A stretch of DNA of 64,000 nucleotides from Pseudomonas sp. AFG_SD02_1510_Pfu_092. GTDB lineage: Bacteria; Pseudomonadota; Gammaproteobacteria; Pseudomonadales; Pseudomonadaceae. The notes beneath the pieces were generated by a model that was not told the DNA's origin, ran no database searches, and saw nothing but the letters and a program-made list of their open reading frames with translations. Below are positions 26,643 through 34,251 of the stretch, piece by piece; position 1 is the first letter of the stretch, and every line of letters starts with the position of its first letter. Location: positions 1 through 64,000 of the forward strand of contig NZ_PUQD01000008.1 in assembly GCF_003331055.1 (NCBI RefSeq), in the 5' to 3' direction. A program made the position numbers and the translations under genes.

Positions 26643-27494
26643 CTACCTCGGTTTAGCGCCGTCCAAGGCTTCGCGCAGCTGCAGGACGAGCGCGGTGGGG
26701 ATGGTGAGTGATCGGCTGTCCTCGTCGATCGAGTCCAGCGATGCAATTAGATTGCGTGATGCAACATGCACGGCGTCTAGCCGAGGCTTCGGGATCGAAG
26801 GGCCCTTCATAGAGCCGGCTGTTACTCGCTTCTTGCCGCTTGCCTGGGCTTTTTTCAGCTCGGCGCCCAAAACCTTTCCGGCGCCGTCGCCGTGTTCTCG
26901 AACAACCTGAGCAGCTGTAGTCGCCGAAACGTGGCCGGCGGCTACCAGGTTCTGCACATCCGTGTTTGCATTGCCCACGGTGAGAACCTGTTCGACATGC
27001 TGCCGGGTCTTTCCAACCTTCGTGGCGATCTGCTCCACCGACCAGCCGAAAGCGCGGAGCCGCTTGTAGCCTTCAGCCAGCTCAAGAGGGGAAAGCTTTT
27101 CGTTTTCCTGGCTGGTGATGATGCGTGCTACCCGATCGGCATCACTGCCTTCGAACGCGATCACGGGCACCCAGGCTTCCAGCACTTCGGGCCTGTCTTT
27201 GTTGGGCGTCCGAGGAAGCCGGCCTTCCGCATCGAGCTTCAGCAGCGCACGGCGCCGGCGGTGGCCATCGACAAGCCAAACACCGCCTTCCGCCCTCGGG
27301 CGAACTTCCAGCGGAGGAATCTGGCCGCCCGCCGCGACGAATTCTGCGAGAGAGCTGATGCTCGCCTCGAGCGCGTCGCCTTCGGTGCGGAGGTTGAAAC
27401 CAGGCTCTTCGTGCAGGTCCTCGAGTTGAACCTTCATGGCATCGGCGCGCCGCACCTCGCCATCCTTGATCATTTGCTTGAACGACTTCGCCAT
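26643..27494 (-). CDS. ParB/Spo0J-family protein
   Basis: 283 residues. The N-terminal ParB/sulfiredoxin-like nucleotide-binding domain carries VWLVDGHRRRRALLK (about residues 70-85), and SQENEKLSPLELAEGYKRL links to the HTH WSVEQIATKVGKTRQHVEQVL. Such proteins bind parS-like sites and hydrolyse CTP in partition systems. There is no ParA in the prophage, so partition is unlikely; solitary phage ParBs may regulate transcription or host functions. It belongs to the leftward early operon below the predicted pL. Confidence 0.88.
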   Translation of the reverse strand: MAKSFKQMIKDGEVRRADAMKVQLEDLHEEPGFNLRTEGDALEASISSLAEFVAAGGQIPPLEVRPRAEGGVWLVDGHRRRRALLKLDAEGRLPRTPNKDRPEVLEAWVPVIAFEGSDADRVARIITSQENEKLSPLELAEGYKRLRAFGWSVEQIATKVGKTRQHVEQVLTVGNANTDVQNLVAAGHVSATTAAQVVREHGDGAGKVLGAELKKAQASGKKRVTAGSMKGPSIPKPRLDAVHVASRNLIASLDSIDEDSRSLTIPTALVLQLREALDGAKPR

Positions 27495-27637
27495 TTGAGT
27501 TCACTTCCGTTGGGCTGCATTGGTCGTGACGCTCGCTGCCGTGGGCCTCCCGGACCAGGGGAGGGCGAACGCCACGACCGATGCAGCCTGGTGATGGGGA
27601 ACCAGGTGATCGGGCCGTCTTTCCGGCTATCAGGGAA

Positions 27638-27943
27638 TCAAATGACAGCCGCCAGAGTGCGGGTGCCATCGGCGTGCTGTGTTGCGATGTGCATGCTGAT
27701 GTGATGCGGCGCGCTTCGCTGGATCGCTACGGCGGCCTTGCTGAAGCGCTCGTCGAAAGCGCCTTCACCATCAGGCAGATGGGAGGTGCAGGTCAGGCGG
27801 GAGCAGTCTTCGCCGTTCGGGCCCTCACCATCGTGGGCGATGTTGAAGCTGGCGATCATTGCAATGCCGTGGTCACGACAAACGGCGATGATGTTCTGCA
27901 TCAGCGGGCTGATTTGCTCGTCGTAAATTTCTTCTTTGTTCAC
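27638..27943 (-). CDS. Hypothetical phage protein, first gene of leftward operon
   Basis: 101 residues with a GTG start at 27943, chosen because GAGGG lies seven bases upstream; the frame is open further up but without a signal. The sequence VNKEEIYDEQISPLMQNIIAVCRDHGIAMIASFNIAHD is a type widespread in Pseudomonas prophages. It is the first gene behind the predicted leftward promoter (28206-28234), so it should be expressed first after induction. Confidence 0.75.
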   Translation of the reverse strand: MNKEEIYDEQISPLMQNIIAVCRDHGIAMIASFNIAHDGEGPNGEDCSRLTCTSHLPDGEGAFDERFSKAAVAIQRSAPHHISMHIATQHADGTRTLAAVI

Positions 27944-28205
27944 GGTGATGCCCTCGGGTTGATTTCCCGTCTGGCCCTGTCGCCAAGGCCAGCCAGTGAA
28001 ATCGAAGTGATCCAGGCGCCCATCGCTCTCTGGGCTACGCGCTTCCCCGCATTGGCATGCGCGCCACTTGGTTACCTGAACCCAGCTCACTGCATGAGGC
28101 AGCTGCTGCCCTCATTTGCCGCTGAGGGTGACGGGTGTCGAGTTGTGTAAAGAGCGGCGGCCGGTGCGGGCCTCTGCAGTCCCTCGTGAGTGACTGCCTG
28201 ATGTG

Positions 28206-28255
28206 AATTTAGAAAACTAAACGGATAGCGTCAAGATTTATTTTAGAAATCTAAA
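28206..28255 (-). promoter_or_regulatory. Predicted phage pL promoter with two CI-type operators (OL)
   Basis: On the minus strand TTGACG (28229-28234) and TAAATT (28206-28211) are separated by 17 bases, a good sigma-70 promoter for the leftward operon. Two palindromes, TTTAG-AAAA-CTAAA (28208-28221) and TTTAG-AAAT-CTAAA (28242-28255), overlap the -10 region and lie just upstream of -35. The same 14-base motif occurs between cI and cro, so these are most likely binding sites of the phage repressor. Confidence 0.75.
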
Positions 28256-28340
28256 CAGGCGAGGCGAGTGGACGCCCCTGCAGACCGTGCAATGTCAAGA
28301 CTTCCGGCTCCGTAGGAGATCGGCTAATCTTGCGTGATCC

Positions 28341-28356
28341 CTGTATGGATATACAG
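28341..28356. promoter_or_regulatory. LexA (SOS) box upstream of DUF1654 gene
   Basis: CTGTATGGATATACAG matches the CTGT-N8-ACAG SOS operator, and its outer bases form a 12-base inverted repeat. It ends 15 bases before the ATG of the DUF1654 gene, in a position that would block its promoter. An almost identical box lies at 58401-58416. Confidence 0.88.
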
Positions 28357-28371
28357 TTAGTGGAGTGTCAG

Positions 28372-28686
28372 ATGGCAAGGCCCCAGAAGCAGCAGGAAAG
28401 AGCGGTTATGTCGGATGTGGAGCGCCTGGGTCTTCGGGTGTCATCGATGATCAATCACCCGATTGCGCAGCAGCAGCGATGGGTCGTGATTCACCGCCTG
28501 GACACCGACGGTGACCGGGAGTGGGAAGAGGTGATGGGGATTCTCAAGGAAACTGACGGGATAGAAATGGAATTCAACGAGGAGGATGCCTCGGTTACGC
28601 TGCGTTGGGAGGCATTCTCGGATGATGACCCTCGAGCGCAGAACCAGGAGGAGTTCGTCGCGATCGAGGAGCTGGCGCCGTTCTAA
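28372..28686 (+). CDS. DUF1654 family protein under LexA control
   Basis: 104 residues from MARPQKQQERAVMSDVERLGLRV, with GGAG ten bases upstream. The DUF1654 core is RLGLRVSSMINHPIAQQQRWV then HRLDTDGDREWEEVM and an acidic C terminus. The family is largely restricted to Pseudomonas and is often found behind SOS boxes; the molecular role is unknown. The perfect LexA box 15 bases upstream predicts induction by DNA damage, together with the prophage. It is convergent with cI, and a terminator separates the two. Confidence 0.85.
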   Translation: MARPQKQQERAVMSDVERLGLRVSSMINHPIAQQQRWVVIHRLDTDGDREWEEVMGILKETDGIEMEFNEEDASVTLRWEAFSDDDPRAQNQEEFVAIEELAPF

Positions 28687-28688
28687 GC

Positions 28689-28716
28689 GCGCAAGAAAAA
28701 GCCCGCGCTATGCGGG
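28689..28716 (+). terminator. Terminator between DUF1654 gene and cI
   Basis: AAAAAGCCCGCGC-TAT-GCGGGCTTCC: a 6-7-bp GC stem with A and weak T tracts, located between the convergent stop codons. It may serve both directions. Confidence 0.7.
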
Positions 28717-28730
28717 CTTCCTGGGATAGG

Positions 28731-29552
28731 TCACGCCTTCTTGGCGTTCCATATCAGCAAAACCTTCGCGTGCACCGTAACGTCATCGATCCGCGCGGTC
28801 TGGTTCTCGTAGTGCTTGTTGTCCGATATCAGGCGGAAGTGGTCCTCATCGAGGCGCATCAGGCGCTTGATATACAGCTCTTGGTGCCAGGTGATCACGT
28901 AGATACCTTCACCGATGAACTCGTTGATCCCGCGATCGACAATGACGAGGTCCTTGTCGTTGATCGTGCCTTCCATGCTCTGGCCCCAGCCGGTAATCAT
29001 CGCCAGTGCCGAGGGAGCGGTGTAGGTGACGCCTTTCTCGCGCAGTACCTCCTCGCGCACCACCAGGTTACGAACGGCCTCGTTGTAGTCGGCCGGAACC
29101 TGGCCGTGGCCCATGGCTGCCCGAACGTCGTACTGAGGGATGAGGATCTCTTCCTGGGTGGGTTTGAGGCTCGAGTAGGCAGCAGGCAGGTACTCTTGGC
29201 CCTGATCCGGGCTATCAGCCTCAGCCGCGGCTGCCATCATCACCTCGCGTGCCTTTTCGGAAAGGTTCTTCCCGGCCTTGGAGGCCAGCATCTGCGCAAC
29301 CAGTTCTGCAGTAGTCAATGAAGAGCTGGCAGATGATGGCTGGTCAGTAGCCTGGCCAGTACCGTCCGACAGCCATTGTGCTGAGCACTCTAGCGCTTTT
29401 GCCAAGGCGAGCAGGTTTTTGCCCTTGGCGCCGTTCGTTCCGTTGATCCAGAAACTCACGGTTGCCTTGGACACGCCAGACAGTTTGCTGAGGTCGGTGG
29501 AACTGAGGTTCAGCTCCTTCATGCGCGCGATAACGCGGTCTTTGAATTCCAT
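28731..29552 (-). CDS. cI: Phage CI-like repressor with S24 peptidase domain
   Basis: 273 residues. The N-terminal XRE helix-turn-helix covers about residues 5-60 (LSKLSGVSKATVSFWINGTNG). The C-terminal S24/LexA-like peptidase has Ser in GWGQSMEGTI and Lys in QELYIKRLM, and is the part that self-cleaves when RecA is activated. The likely cleavage region lies near YDVRAAMGHG, without a textbook Ala-Gly bond. It represses the divergent cro and leftward operons through the TTTAG-N4-CTAAA operators. No Shine-Dalgarno sequence precedes the ATG, and a possible -10 sits seven bases upstream, so the mRNA may be leaderless. Confidence 0.93.
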   Translation of the reverse strand: MEFKDRVIARMKELNLSSTDLSKLSGVSKATVSFWINGTNGAKGKNLLALAKALECSAQWLSDGTGQATDQPSSASSSLTTAELVAQMLASKAGKNLSEKAREVMMAAAAEADSPDQGQEYLPAAYSSLKPTQEEILIPQYDVRAAMGHGQVPADYNEAVRNLVVREEVLREKGVTYTAPSALAMITGWGQSMEGTINDKDLVIVDRGINEFIGEGIYVITWHQELYIKRLMRLDEDHFRLISDNKHYENQTARIDDVTVHAKVLLIWNAKKA

Positions 29553-29553
29553 A

Positions 29554-29616
29554 TTTAGGATTCTAAACCTTTAGAAGTTTAGATAACTTGCCTTGTTGTG
29601 TTAAGAACTCTAAACT
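29554..29616. promoter_or_regulatory. cI-cro operator region (OR) with predicted pR
   Basis: Two full operators, TTTAG-GATT-CTAAA (29554-29567) and TTAAG-AACT-CTAAA (29601-29614, one mismatch), flank a half-site TTTAGAAGTTTAG (29570-29582). A rightward promoter TTGCCT-17-TAAACT (29588-29593 and 29611-29616) for cro is overlapped by the second operator at its -10. On the minus strand TAGAAT lies just before the cI ATG. The layout mirrors lambda OR. Confidence 0.75.
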
Positions 29617-29641
29617 CGCCGAAGACATCGGAGAGACATCA

Positions 29642-29851
29642 ATGACCTTTGACGAAGCCCTGAACCATTTCCGAACCGGCCGCGCCATTGGTGAAGCTCT
29701 CGGCGTTTCCAGTAGCCGTGTGTCCCAGTGCCGGGCGGCTGGTGGTTTCTCCTACCCAATGCAATGCGTTTTGGAGAAGGAGTCAGGCGGGAAGCTGGTC
29801 GCTAGACGACAAGACGTTCCACGCGTCGATTCTCTGAAAAGCGCCGTTTGA
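29642..29851 (+). CDS. cro: Cro-like antirepressor/HTH protein
   Basis: 69 residues from MTFDEALNHFRTGRAIGEALGVSSSRVSQCRAAGG, a short helix-turn-helix protein of the Cro/YdaS type that reads the same operators as CI. The ATG has GGAGAG upstream; a longer in-frame start lies inside the promoter and is rejected. It is the first gene rightward from the predicted pR and would shut off cI during lytic growth. Confidence 0.85.
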   Translation: MTFDEALNHFRTGRAIGEALGVSSSRVSQCRAAGGFSYPMQCVLEKESGGKLVARRQDVPRVDSLKSAV

Positions 29852-29936
29852 CGGTAGGAATTATGCAAAACCTGGCATTGCGCCAGTAGATGACTGAAAC
29901 ACCTGCGAATCCATCCAGTACTGGAAAGGCAGGCGA

Positions 29937-29968
29937 AAAAAAACCGCCTGGCAGGGCGGCTTCTCTAC
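29937..29968 (+). terminator. Hairpin after cro, possible tR1-like terminator
   Basis: An A-run is followed by CCGCC-TGGCAG-GGCGG with only a weak T-tract (CTTCTC). It lies between cro and the next early gene. It may be a leaky terminator; no antiterminator N was recognised. Confidence 0.4.
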
Positions 29969-29988
29969 AACAAACATCGAGGTCGATT

Positions 29989-30177
29989 ATGCACTCTGCA
30001 ATGGATGCAAGCAACACCGCACCCTTGGCCGTTTCGCACCAGAAGTCCTACCACAAATCCGCCGCACTTTATGCCGCGCGAATGATTCGCCTCCAGTACG
30101 CAGATGCCTCGAAAGCCGCGCTCCGCCGGGAGTGTGTCGAGCACTTGCGGGCATCGCTGTACGGGGGTGAGGCGTGA
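29989..30177 (+). CDS. Small hypothetical early phage protein
   Basis: 62 residues from MHSAMDASNTAPLAVSHQKSY, with GAGG seven bases before the ATG. An earlier in-frame ATG at 29890 would place the hairpin inside the gene and lacks a ribosome-binding site. The second half ALYAARMIRLQYADASKAALRR is helical and basic. Its stop overlaps the GTG start of the replication protein, so the two are translationally linked. Confidence 0.7.
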   Translation: MHSAMDASNTAPLAVSHQKSYHKSAALYAARMIRLQYADASKAALRRECVEHLRASLYGGEA

Positions 30178-30875
30178 GCACCGTAGTCATGACGGCCTGC
30201 TGGCCGCTGCAAGGCATGAGCCCAGCGCAGAAGGCTGTGCTGATTTCCCTGGCCGACAATGCCAACGACGACGGCGTTTGCTGGCCCTCCGTAGCCACGA
30301 TTGGTGCCCGCACATGTCTGTCGGAGCGCGCTGTCCGCAATGCGCTGCGCTGGCTTGAGGAGTCCAGCCTGCTGCAAAGTCATCAGCGTTTCGGTCGATC
30401 CACCTGGTACACGATCACCCCGGCAGCATATGCCCCCGGCACGATATGCCCCCCGGCACCAGATGCCCCATCACCCCGGCAGGAGATGCCCCCCACCCCG
30501 GCACCAGATGCCCCCAGAACCGTAAAGGAACCGTCAATTGAACCGTCACCTGATGGCGAACGCGTTCCGCGCTCCCCGTCTTGCCCGGTTCAGGACATCG
30601 TTGATCTGTTCAACCGAGTTCTTTCGCCGGCCCTGCCTGCAGTGGTGCTTGTGTCCGAGGCGCGCAAGAAGCAACTCCGTGCTCGTTGGAATCAAAGCGC
30701 TGTTCACCAGAGCCTCGAATTCTGGGCCGAGTACTTCGCCGACGTAGCCAGGTCCGACTTCCTGATGGGGCGTGCTGCGGGTAAGTTCGGCGCTGCGCCG
30801 TTCCGCGCCACCTTCGACTGGCTGATTGCTCCGTCCAACTTCGTGAAGGTGGTGGAGGGCAATTACCATGCGTGA
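30174..30875 (+). CDS. O-like phage replication initiator (HTH_36 domain)
   Basis: 233 residues, GTG start overlapping the preceding stop. The N-terminal winged helix is of the HTH_36/replication O type: MSPAQKAVLISLADNANDDG, CWPSVATIGARTCLSERAVRNALRWLEE and HQRFGRSTWYTI. A proline-rich linker with repeated PAPDAP and EMPPTP units spans about residues 83-130. The C-terminal part with FWAEYFADVARSDFLMGRAAGKF probably contacts the helicase loader or helicase. It overlaps dnaB by eight bases, as expected for an initiator/helicase pair; the origin may lie inside this gene. Confidence 0.88.
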   Translation: MSTVVMTACWPLQGMSPAQKAVLISLADNANDDGVCWPSVATIGARTCLSERAVRNALRWLEESSLLQSHQRFGRSTWYTITPAAYAPGTICPPAPDAPSPRQEMPPTPAPDAPRTVKEPSIEPSPDGERVPRSPSCPVQDIVDLFNRVLSPALPAVVLVSEARKKQLRARWNQSAVHQSLEFWAEYFADVARSDFLMGRAAGKFGAAPFRATFDWLIAPSNFVKVVEGNYHA

Positions 30876-32247
30876 GCCCTACAACGCTGAGGCCGAACAT
30901 GGCCTGTTGGGCGCGATGCTGCAGCGCCCGGAACTGATCGACACCCTGTCCGACGACCTGTCGCCTGAGTCGTTCTACTTTGCGGAGAACGCTGAGGTAT
31001 TCCGTGGCATCCTGGCGCTGCGCGCTGCCGGCAAGTCTGTCGACCTGCTGACCGTGGCCGATCAGATCGGCGTGCTACACAACGGCGACCGTGCTCTCGG
31101 CCATTGTGCATCCCTGGTGGCCAACACCCCGAGCGTGGCCAGCGCGGGCACCTATGCCGGTATCGTTCGCGAGCGGGCCATTGAGCGCGCCTTGTACGAG
31201 CTGAGCGACCGCACCCTGGAGATCGTGCAAGGCAGCGGCGACATCCAAGACAAGATCGCGGCCGTGCAGGCGGCGGCCATGGGCATTGACGCTGGCGGTG
31301 ATGGTGATGAGGTCGTGAAGGCAGCCGACCTGATGGCCGACCAGCTGGAGGTGTGGCAGGAGCGTCACGACCGGCTGTCACGCGGCGAGACGCTGATCGG
31401 CCTGTCGACCGGCTTGACTGACCTGGACGAGAAACTGGGTGGCCTGCAGCCAGAGCAGTTGATCATCGTGGCGGGCCGTCCAGCCATGGGAAAAACCACC
31501 TTGGCCATGGGCTTCGTACTGGACGCTGTGGTGCGCCAGAAGAAGTCCGGCCTGGTCATCAGTCTAGAGATGAGCAATGGCCAGCTCATTGACCGCGCCG
31601 TCGCCGCTGAAGGCCGGATTCCGCTCAACCTGATCAAAAACGGCTCAGCCTGTGAGTCGCATGGCGCCGAGCTTTGTGCTGCCGCGGCCAAGCTGAAGCA
31701 CGCCAACCTGTTCATCGCCGACCGCGCCGCCGCCACGGTGGGCCGCATCCGCTCGCTGGCACGCCGGCACAAGATGCGGTACGGCCTGGACATCCTGATG
31801 ATTGACTACCTGCAGCTGATGGACGGCGAGGGTGGCAATCGTACCGAAGCGGTCAGCAGCATCAGCCGCGGCTGCAAGCTGCTGGCCCGCGAGCTGGGTA
31901 TCCCTGTCGTGCTGCTGAGCCAGCTCTCCCGCAAGTGCGAGGAGCGCCCCAACAAGCGCCCGGTGAACTCCGACCTTCGCGAGTCGGGCGCCATCGAGCA
32001 GGACGCCGATGTGATCCTGTTCGTGTACCGCGACGAGGTCTACCACGAAAACAGCGAGTTCAAGGGCGTTGCCGAGATCATTGTCGGCAAGGGCCGCGAC
32101 ATCGAGACCGGCACCGTCCGGGCTGCCTTCCTAGGCCAATACAACCGCTTCGAAACCCTCTCGGCCAGTTGGCAGCCGCCGGCCAAGGCCCCAAGCCAAT
32201 CCGAGCGGCCGTTGTCGGCCCGCTACGCACGCAAGGAAGTCGCATGA
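30868..32247 (+). CDS. Replicative DNA helicase (DnaB family)
   Basis: 459 residues. The N-terminal DnaB domain (NAEAEHGLLGAMLQRPELID) and the RecA-like motor are complete. Walker A GRPAMGKTT is near residue 206, followed by SLEMSNGQLIDR, Walker B ILMIDYLQLM and LLSQLSRKCEERPNKRPVNSDLRESGAIEQDAD. The phage supplies its own fork helicase, loaded by the O-like initiator encoded just upstream. Its stop overlaps the ATG of the nuclease gene. Confidence 0.95.
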   Translation: MREPYNAEAEHGLLGAMLQRPELIDTLSDDLSPESFYFAENAEVFRGILALRAAGKSVDLLTVADQIGVLHNGDRALGHCASLVANTPSVASAGTYAGIVRERAIERALYELSDRTLEIVQGSGDIQDKIAAVQAAAMGIDAGGDGDEVVKAADLMADQLEVWQERHDRLSRGETLIGLSTGLTDLDEKLGGLQPEQLIIVAGRPAMGKTTLAMGFVLDAVVRQKKSGLVISLEMSNGQLIDRAVAAEGRIPLNLIKNGSACESHGAELCAAAAKLKHANLFIADRAAATVGRIRSLARRHKMRYGLDILMIDYLQLMDGEGGNRTEAVSSISRGCKLLARELGIPVVLLSQLSRKCEERPNKRPVNSDLRESGAIEQDADVILFVYRDEVYHENSEFKGVAEIIVGKGRDIETGTVRAAFLGQYNRFETLSASWQPPAKAPSQSERPLSARYARKEVA

Positions 32248-32672
32248 CAGCACCCGCCCTTCGCCCGTTCAAGGCCAAGCCGGCCCGCGCCAAGCCCGTC
32301 GACCGGGAAGGGCAGGAGCAGGCCGCGCTGATGCAGGAGCTGCAGTTGCGCTACCCGCAGGCCTACAAGTTGATCTACCACGTGCCGAACGGCGGGCACC
32401 GGGTCAAGGCCGTGGCCGCCAAGCTGAAGGGGCAGGGGGTGAAGGCGGGCGTACCCGACCTGGTGCTGCCGATGGCGCGGGGTGGGTATTTCGGCCTGTA
32501 CATCGAGTTCAAGGCCAAGCCGCCGTTCGATGCTCCTGTGTCGCCGAGCCAGGATGCTTACCTGCAGGCGCTCGCCGCCCAGGGCTATCTGGCCATCGTG
32601 TGCCGGGGCAACATCGACGCGGTTGAAGCCATCCGGGCCTACCTGCTGCTGCCTGCGACGGTGGCCGCATGA
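32244..32672 (+). CDS. VRR-NUC domain nuclease
   Basis: 142 residues. The VRR-NUC PD-(D/E)xK core is visible: EGQEQAALMQELQLRYP, YHVPNGGHR, the catalytic GVPDLVLP, then GLYIEFKAK with the ExK pair. Stand-alone VRR-NUC proteins occur in many phages and may act as structure-specific, RusA-like nucleases on replication or recombination intermediates. It sits between dnaB and the second recombinase gene, with four-base overlaps on both sides. Confidence 0.88.
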   Translation: MTAPALRPFKAKPARAKPVDREGQEQAALMQELQLRYPQAYKLIYHVPNGGHRVKAVAAKLKGQGVKAGVPDLVLPMARGGYFGLYIEFKAKPPFDAPVSPSQDAYLQALAAQGYLAIVCRGNIDAVEAIRAYLLLPATVAA

Positions 32673-33967
32673 GTGCTACCCGGGAAGTGAAACTGAGCGA
32701 AGCCGAGGTGCGCCGGCAGGCCGCCGACAAGTCGGTGCGTGACTTGCGCGACCCGCGTCACCCCGGGCTGTACCTACGCTTCTGGAGTAACCGCGAACGC
32801 GGTACCTGGCACCTGGTGCGCGGCAAGAAATGGGTTCCGGTCGCCCGGTGGCCCGAGCTGAGCGTGGCGGCGGTGATTGCCGAACTGCCCGCGCTGCGTC
32901 AGCGCCTGCTGCGCGACCCGGCCACCGCGAACGTGGTGTCAGGCATGGCCACCGTGGGCCAGCTGCTCGACTGGTACGGCGACCGCATGGCCCGTGATCG
33001 TTCGCTGTCGGCGAAGCGCAAGGCCGGCGCCCGATCCGCCATTGCCCAGCACCTGAAGCCGCGCCTGGATGACCTAGCCGTGGCCAGTGTGAGTGCCGAG
33101 GCGCTGGACAAGCACCTGATGTGGCCGTGCCAGGCCGAAGTGTCGTTGTCCTACTTGCGGCAGATGTTCGCGCTGCTGCTGACCGCGTTCCGCCAGGCCC
33201 TGCAGCTGGGGCTGATCGACCGGAACCCGATGGCCGGGATGCGCTTCAACGATTTCACCAAGGCCCGCATCCTGCCTAAGGCGGCCCGGCTGCGCGGCGT
33301 GCAGCTGCCCGAGCTGATGCAGCAACTTGCCCAGGCCTTCGAGCGGGATCCTGGGGACGCCATGCTGGCCCTGATGATGCTGGCCCACGGCACCCGGATC
33401 GGTGAGACCCGCATGGCGCGCTGGAGCGAGATTTCCCTGGCCGCCGCCGAGTGGTTCATTCCGGCGGCGAACACCAAGACCCGCACCGAGCATCGCCTGC
33501 CGCTGACCACCCAGGTGGCGGCGCTGCTGACCCGGTACCGGACGATCCAGCAGGCCCGTGGCTACGAGGGCGTGTACCTGTTCCCGAACCGCCGTGGCCT
33601 GCCGCTGAGCGAAACCCAGGCAAGCATGGTGTTCACCCGACTGGGGCAGGGCCAGTGGACCAGCCACGACCTGCGCAAGGTGTCCCGTACCACCTGGACC
33701 GACCTCGGCATCGACGGCCACATCGGCGAGATGCTGCTGAACCACACGCTGGGGAAGATCGCCAGCACCTACATCCACACCCAGGCCATGCAGCAACGCC
33801 GGGCGGCCCTGGAGAAGTGGCACGCCTGGTTAGACGGCATCGGCTTTGGTGCCATTCACGGCCTTACCAAGGCCTTATCGGGAATTTCACAGAATTCGGC
33901 CCAGCCAGCGGAACACAGGGCGTCCAGCGACCTTGCCGAATTTGTAATTAGCGAGGATTCGAAATGA
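32669..33967 (+). CDS. Second tyrosine recombinase, inside the replication module
   Basis: 432 residues. The C-terminal catalytic domain has Arg in HGTRIGETR, Lys near NTKTRTEHR, His-x-x-Arg in SHDLRKVSRT, His in LNHTLGK and Tyr in STYIHTQ, so all active residues appear present. The N-terminal arm-binding domain and a core-binding domain are also recognisable. It is not near either att site and is translationally coupled to the VRR-NUC and downstream genes (ATGA overlaps), so it is part of the early operon. It could resolve genome multimers or be a borrowed integrase; it is clearly different from the attL integrase. Confidence 0.9.
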   Translation: MSATREVKLSEAEVRRQAADKSVRDLRDPRHPGLYLRFWSNRERGTWHLVRGKKWVPVARWPELSVAAVIAELPALRQRLLRDPATANVVSGMATVGQLLDWYGDRMARDRSLSAKRKAGARSAIAQHLKPRLDDLAVASVSAEALDKHLMWPCQAEVSLSYLRQMFALLLTAFRQALQLGLIDRNPMAGMRFNDFTKARILPKAARLRGVQLPELMQQLAQAFERDPGDAMLALMMLAHGTRIGETRMARWSEISLAAAEWFIPAANTKTRTEHRLPLTTQVAALLTRYRTIQQARGYEGVYLFPNRRGLPLSETQASMVFTRLGQGQWTSHDLRKVSRTTWTDLGIDGHIGEMLLNHTLGKIASTYIHTQAMQQRRAALEKWHAWLDGIGFGAIHGLTKALSGISQNSAQPAEHRASSDLAEFVISEDSK

Positions 33968-34251
33968 AGAACGACGACAAGAACCGCGCCGAGTTCGAGC
34001 GCCGCTTCCCGGTCCCGGTTGGCATCAAGTGGGATCCTTCTGTTGGCGATTACGTCGTCACTTGCGAGGGCTGTTGGATGGCTGCCGAAGAAGTTGTCTT
34101 CCAGGCCCGCCGGGAAGGCTGGTTGGCATGCCGTGAAGCGATGCGCGTGACCAATCCGTTCCCCGTCCAGATGGGTGACCCGGACGCAGCGTGGGCGCGC
34201 CAGGTGGCCGAAAAGTCGTTGCGTGCCCAAGGCTTCAAGGTGGTCGGCTGA
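33964..34251 (+). CDS. Hypothetical phage protein
   Basis: 95 residues from MKNDDKNRAEFERRFPVP, with PVGIKWDPSVGDYV, then WMAAEEVVFQARREGWLA, a helical block common to small proteins in Pseudomonas phage ninR-like regions. It overlaps the second recombinase gene by four bases and the next gene by one. Function unknown. Confidence 0.75.
   Translation: MKNDDKNRAEFERRFPVPVGIKWDPSVGDYVVTCEGCWMAAEEVVFQARREGWLACREAMRVTNPFPVQMGDPDAAWARQVAEKSLRAQGFKVVG

Larger units (their letters stand above)
27944..28371. other. Regulatory region between leftward operon and DUF1654 gene
   Basis: About 430 bases between divergent genes, without a credible ORF. It contains the predicted leftward promoter, two repressor-type operators and a LexA box, each listed separately. 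Most of 27950-28190 shows no clear signal. Confidence 0.6.
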
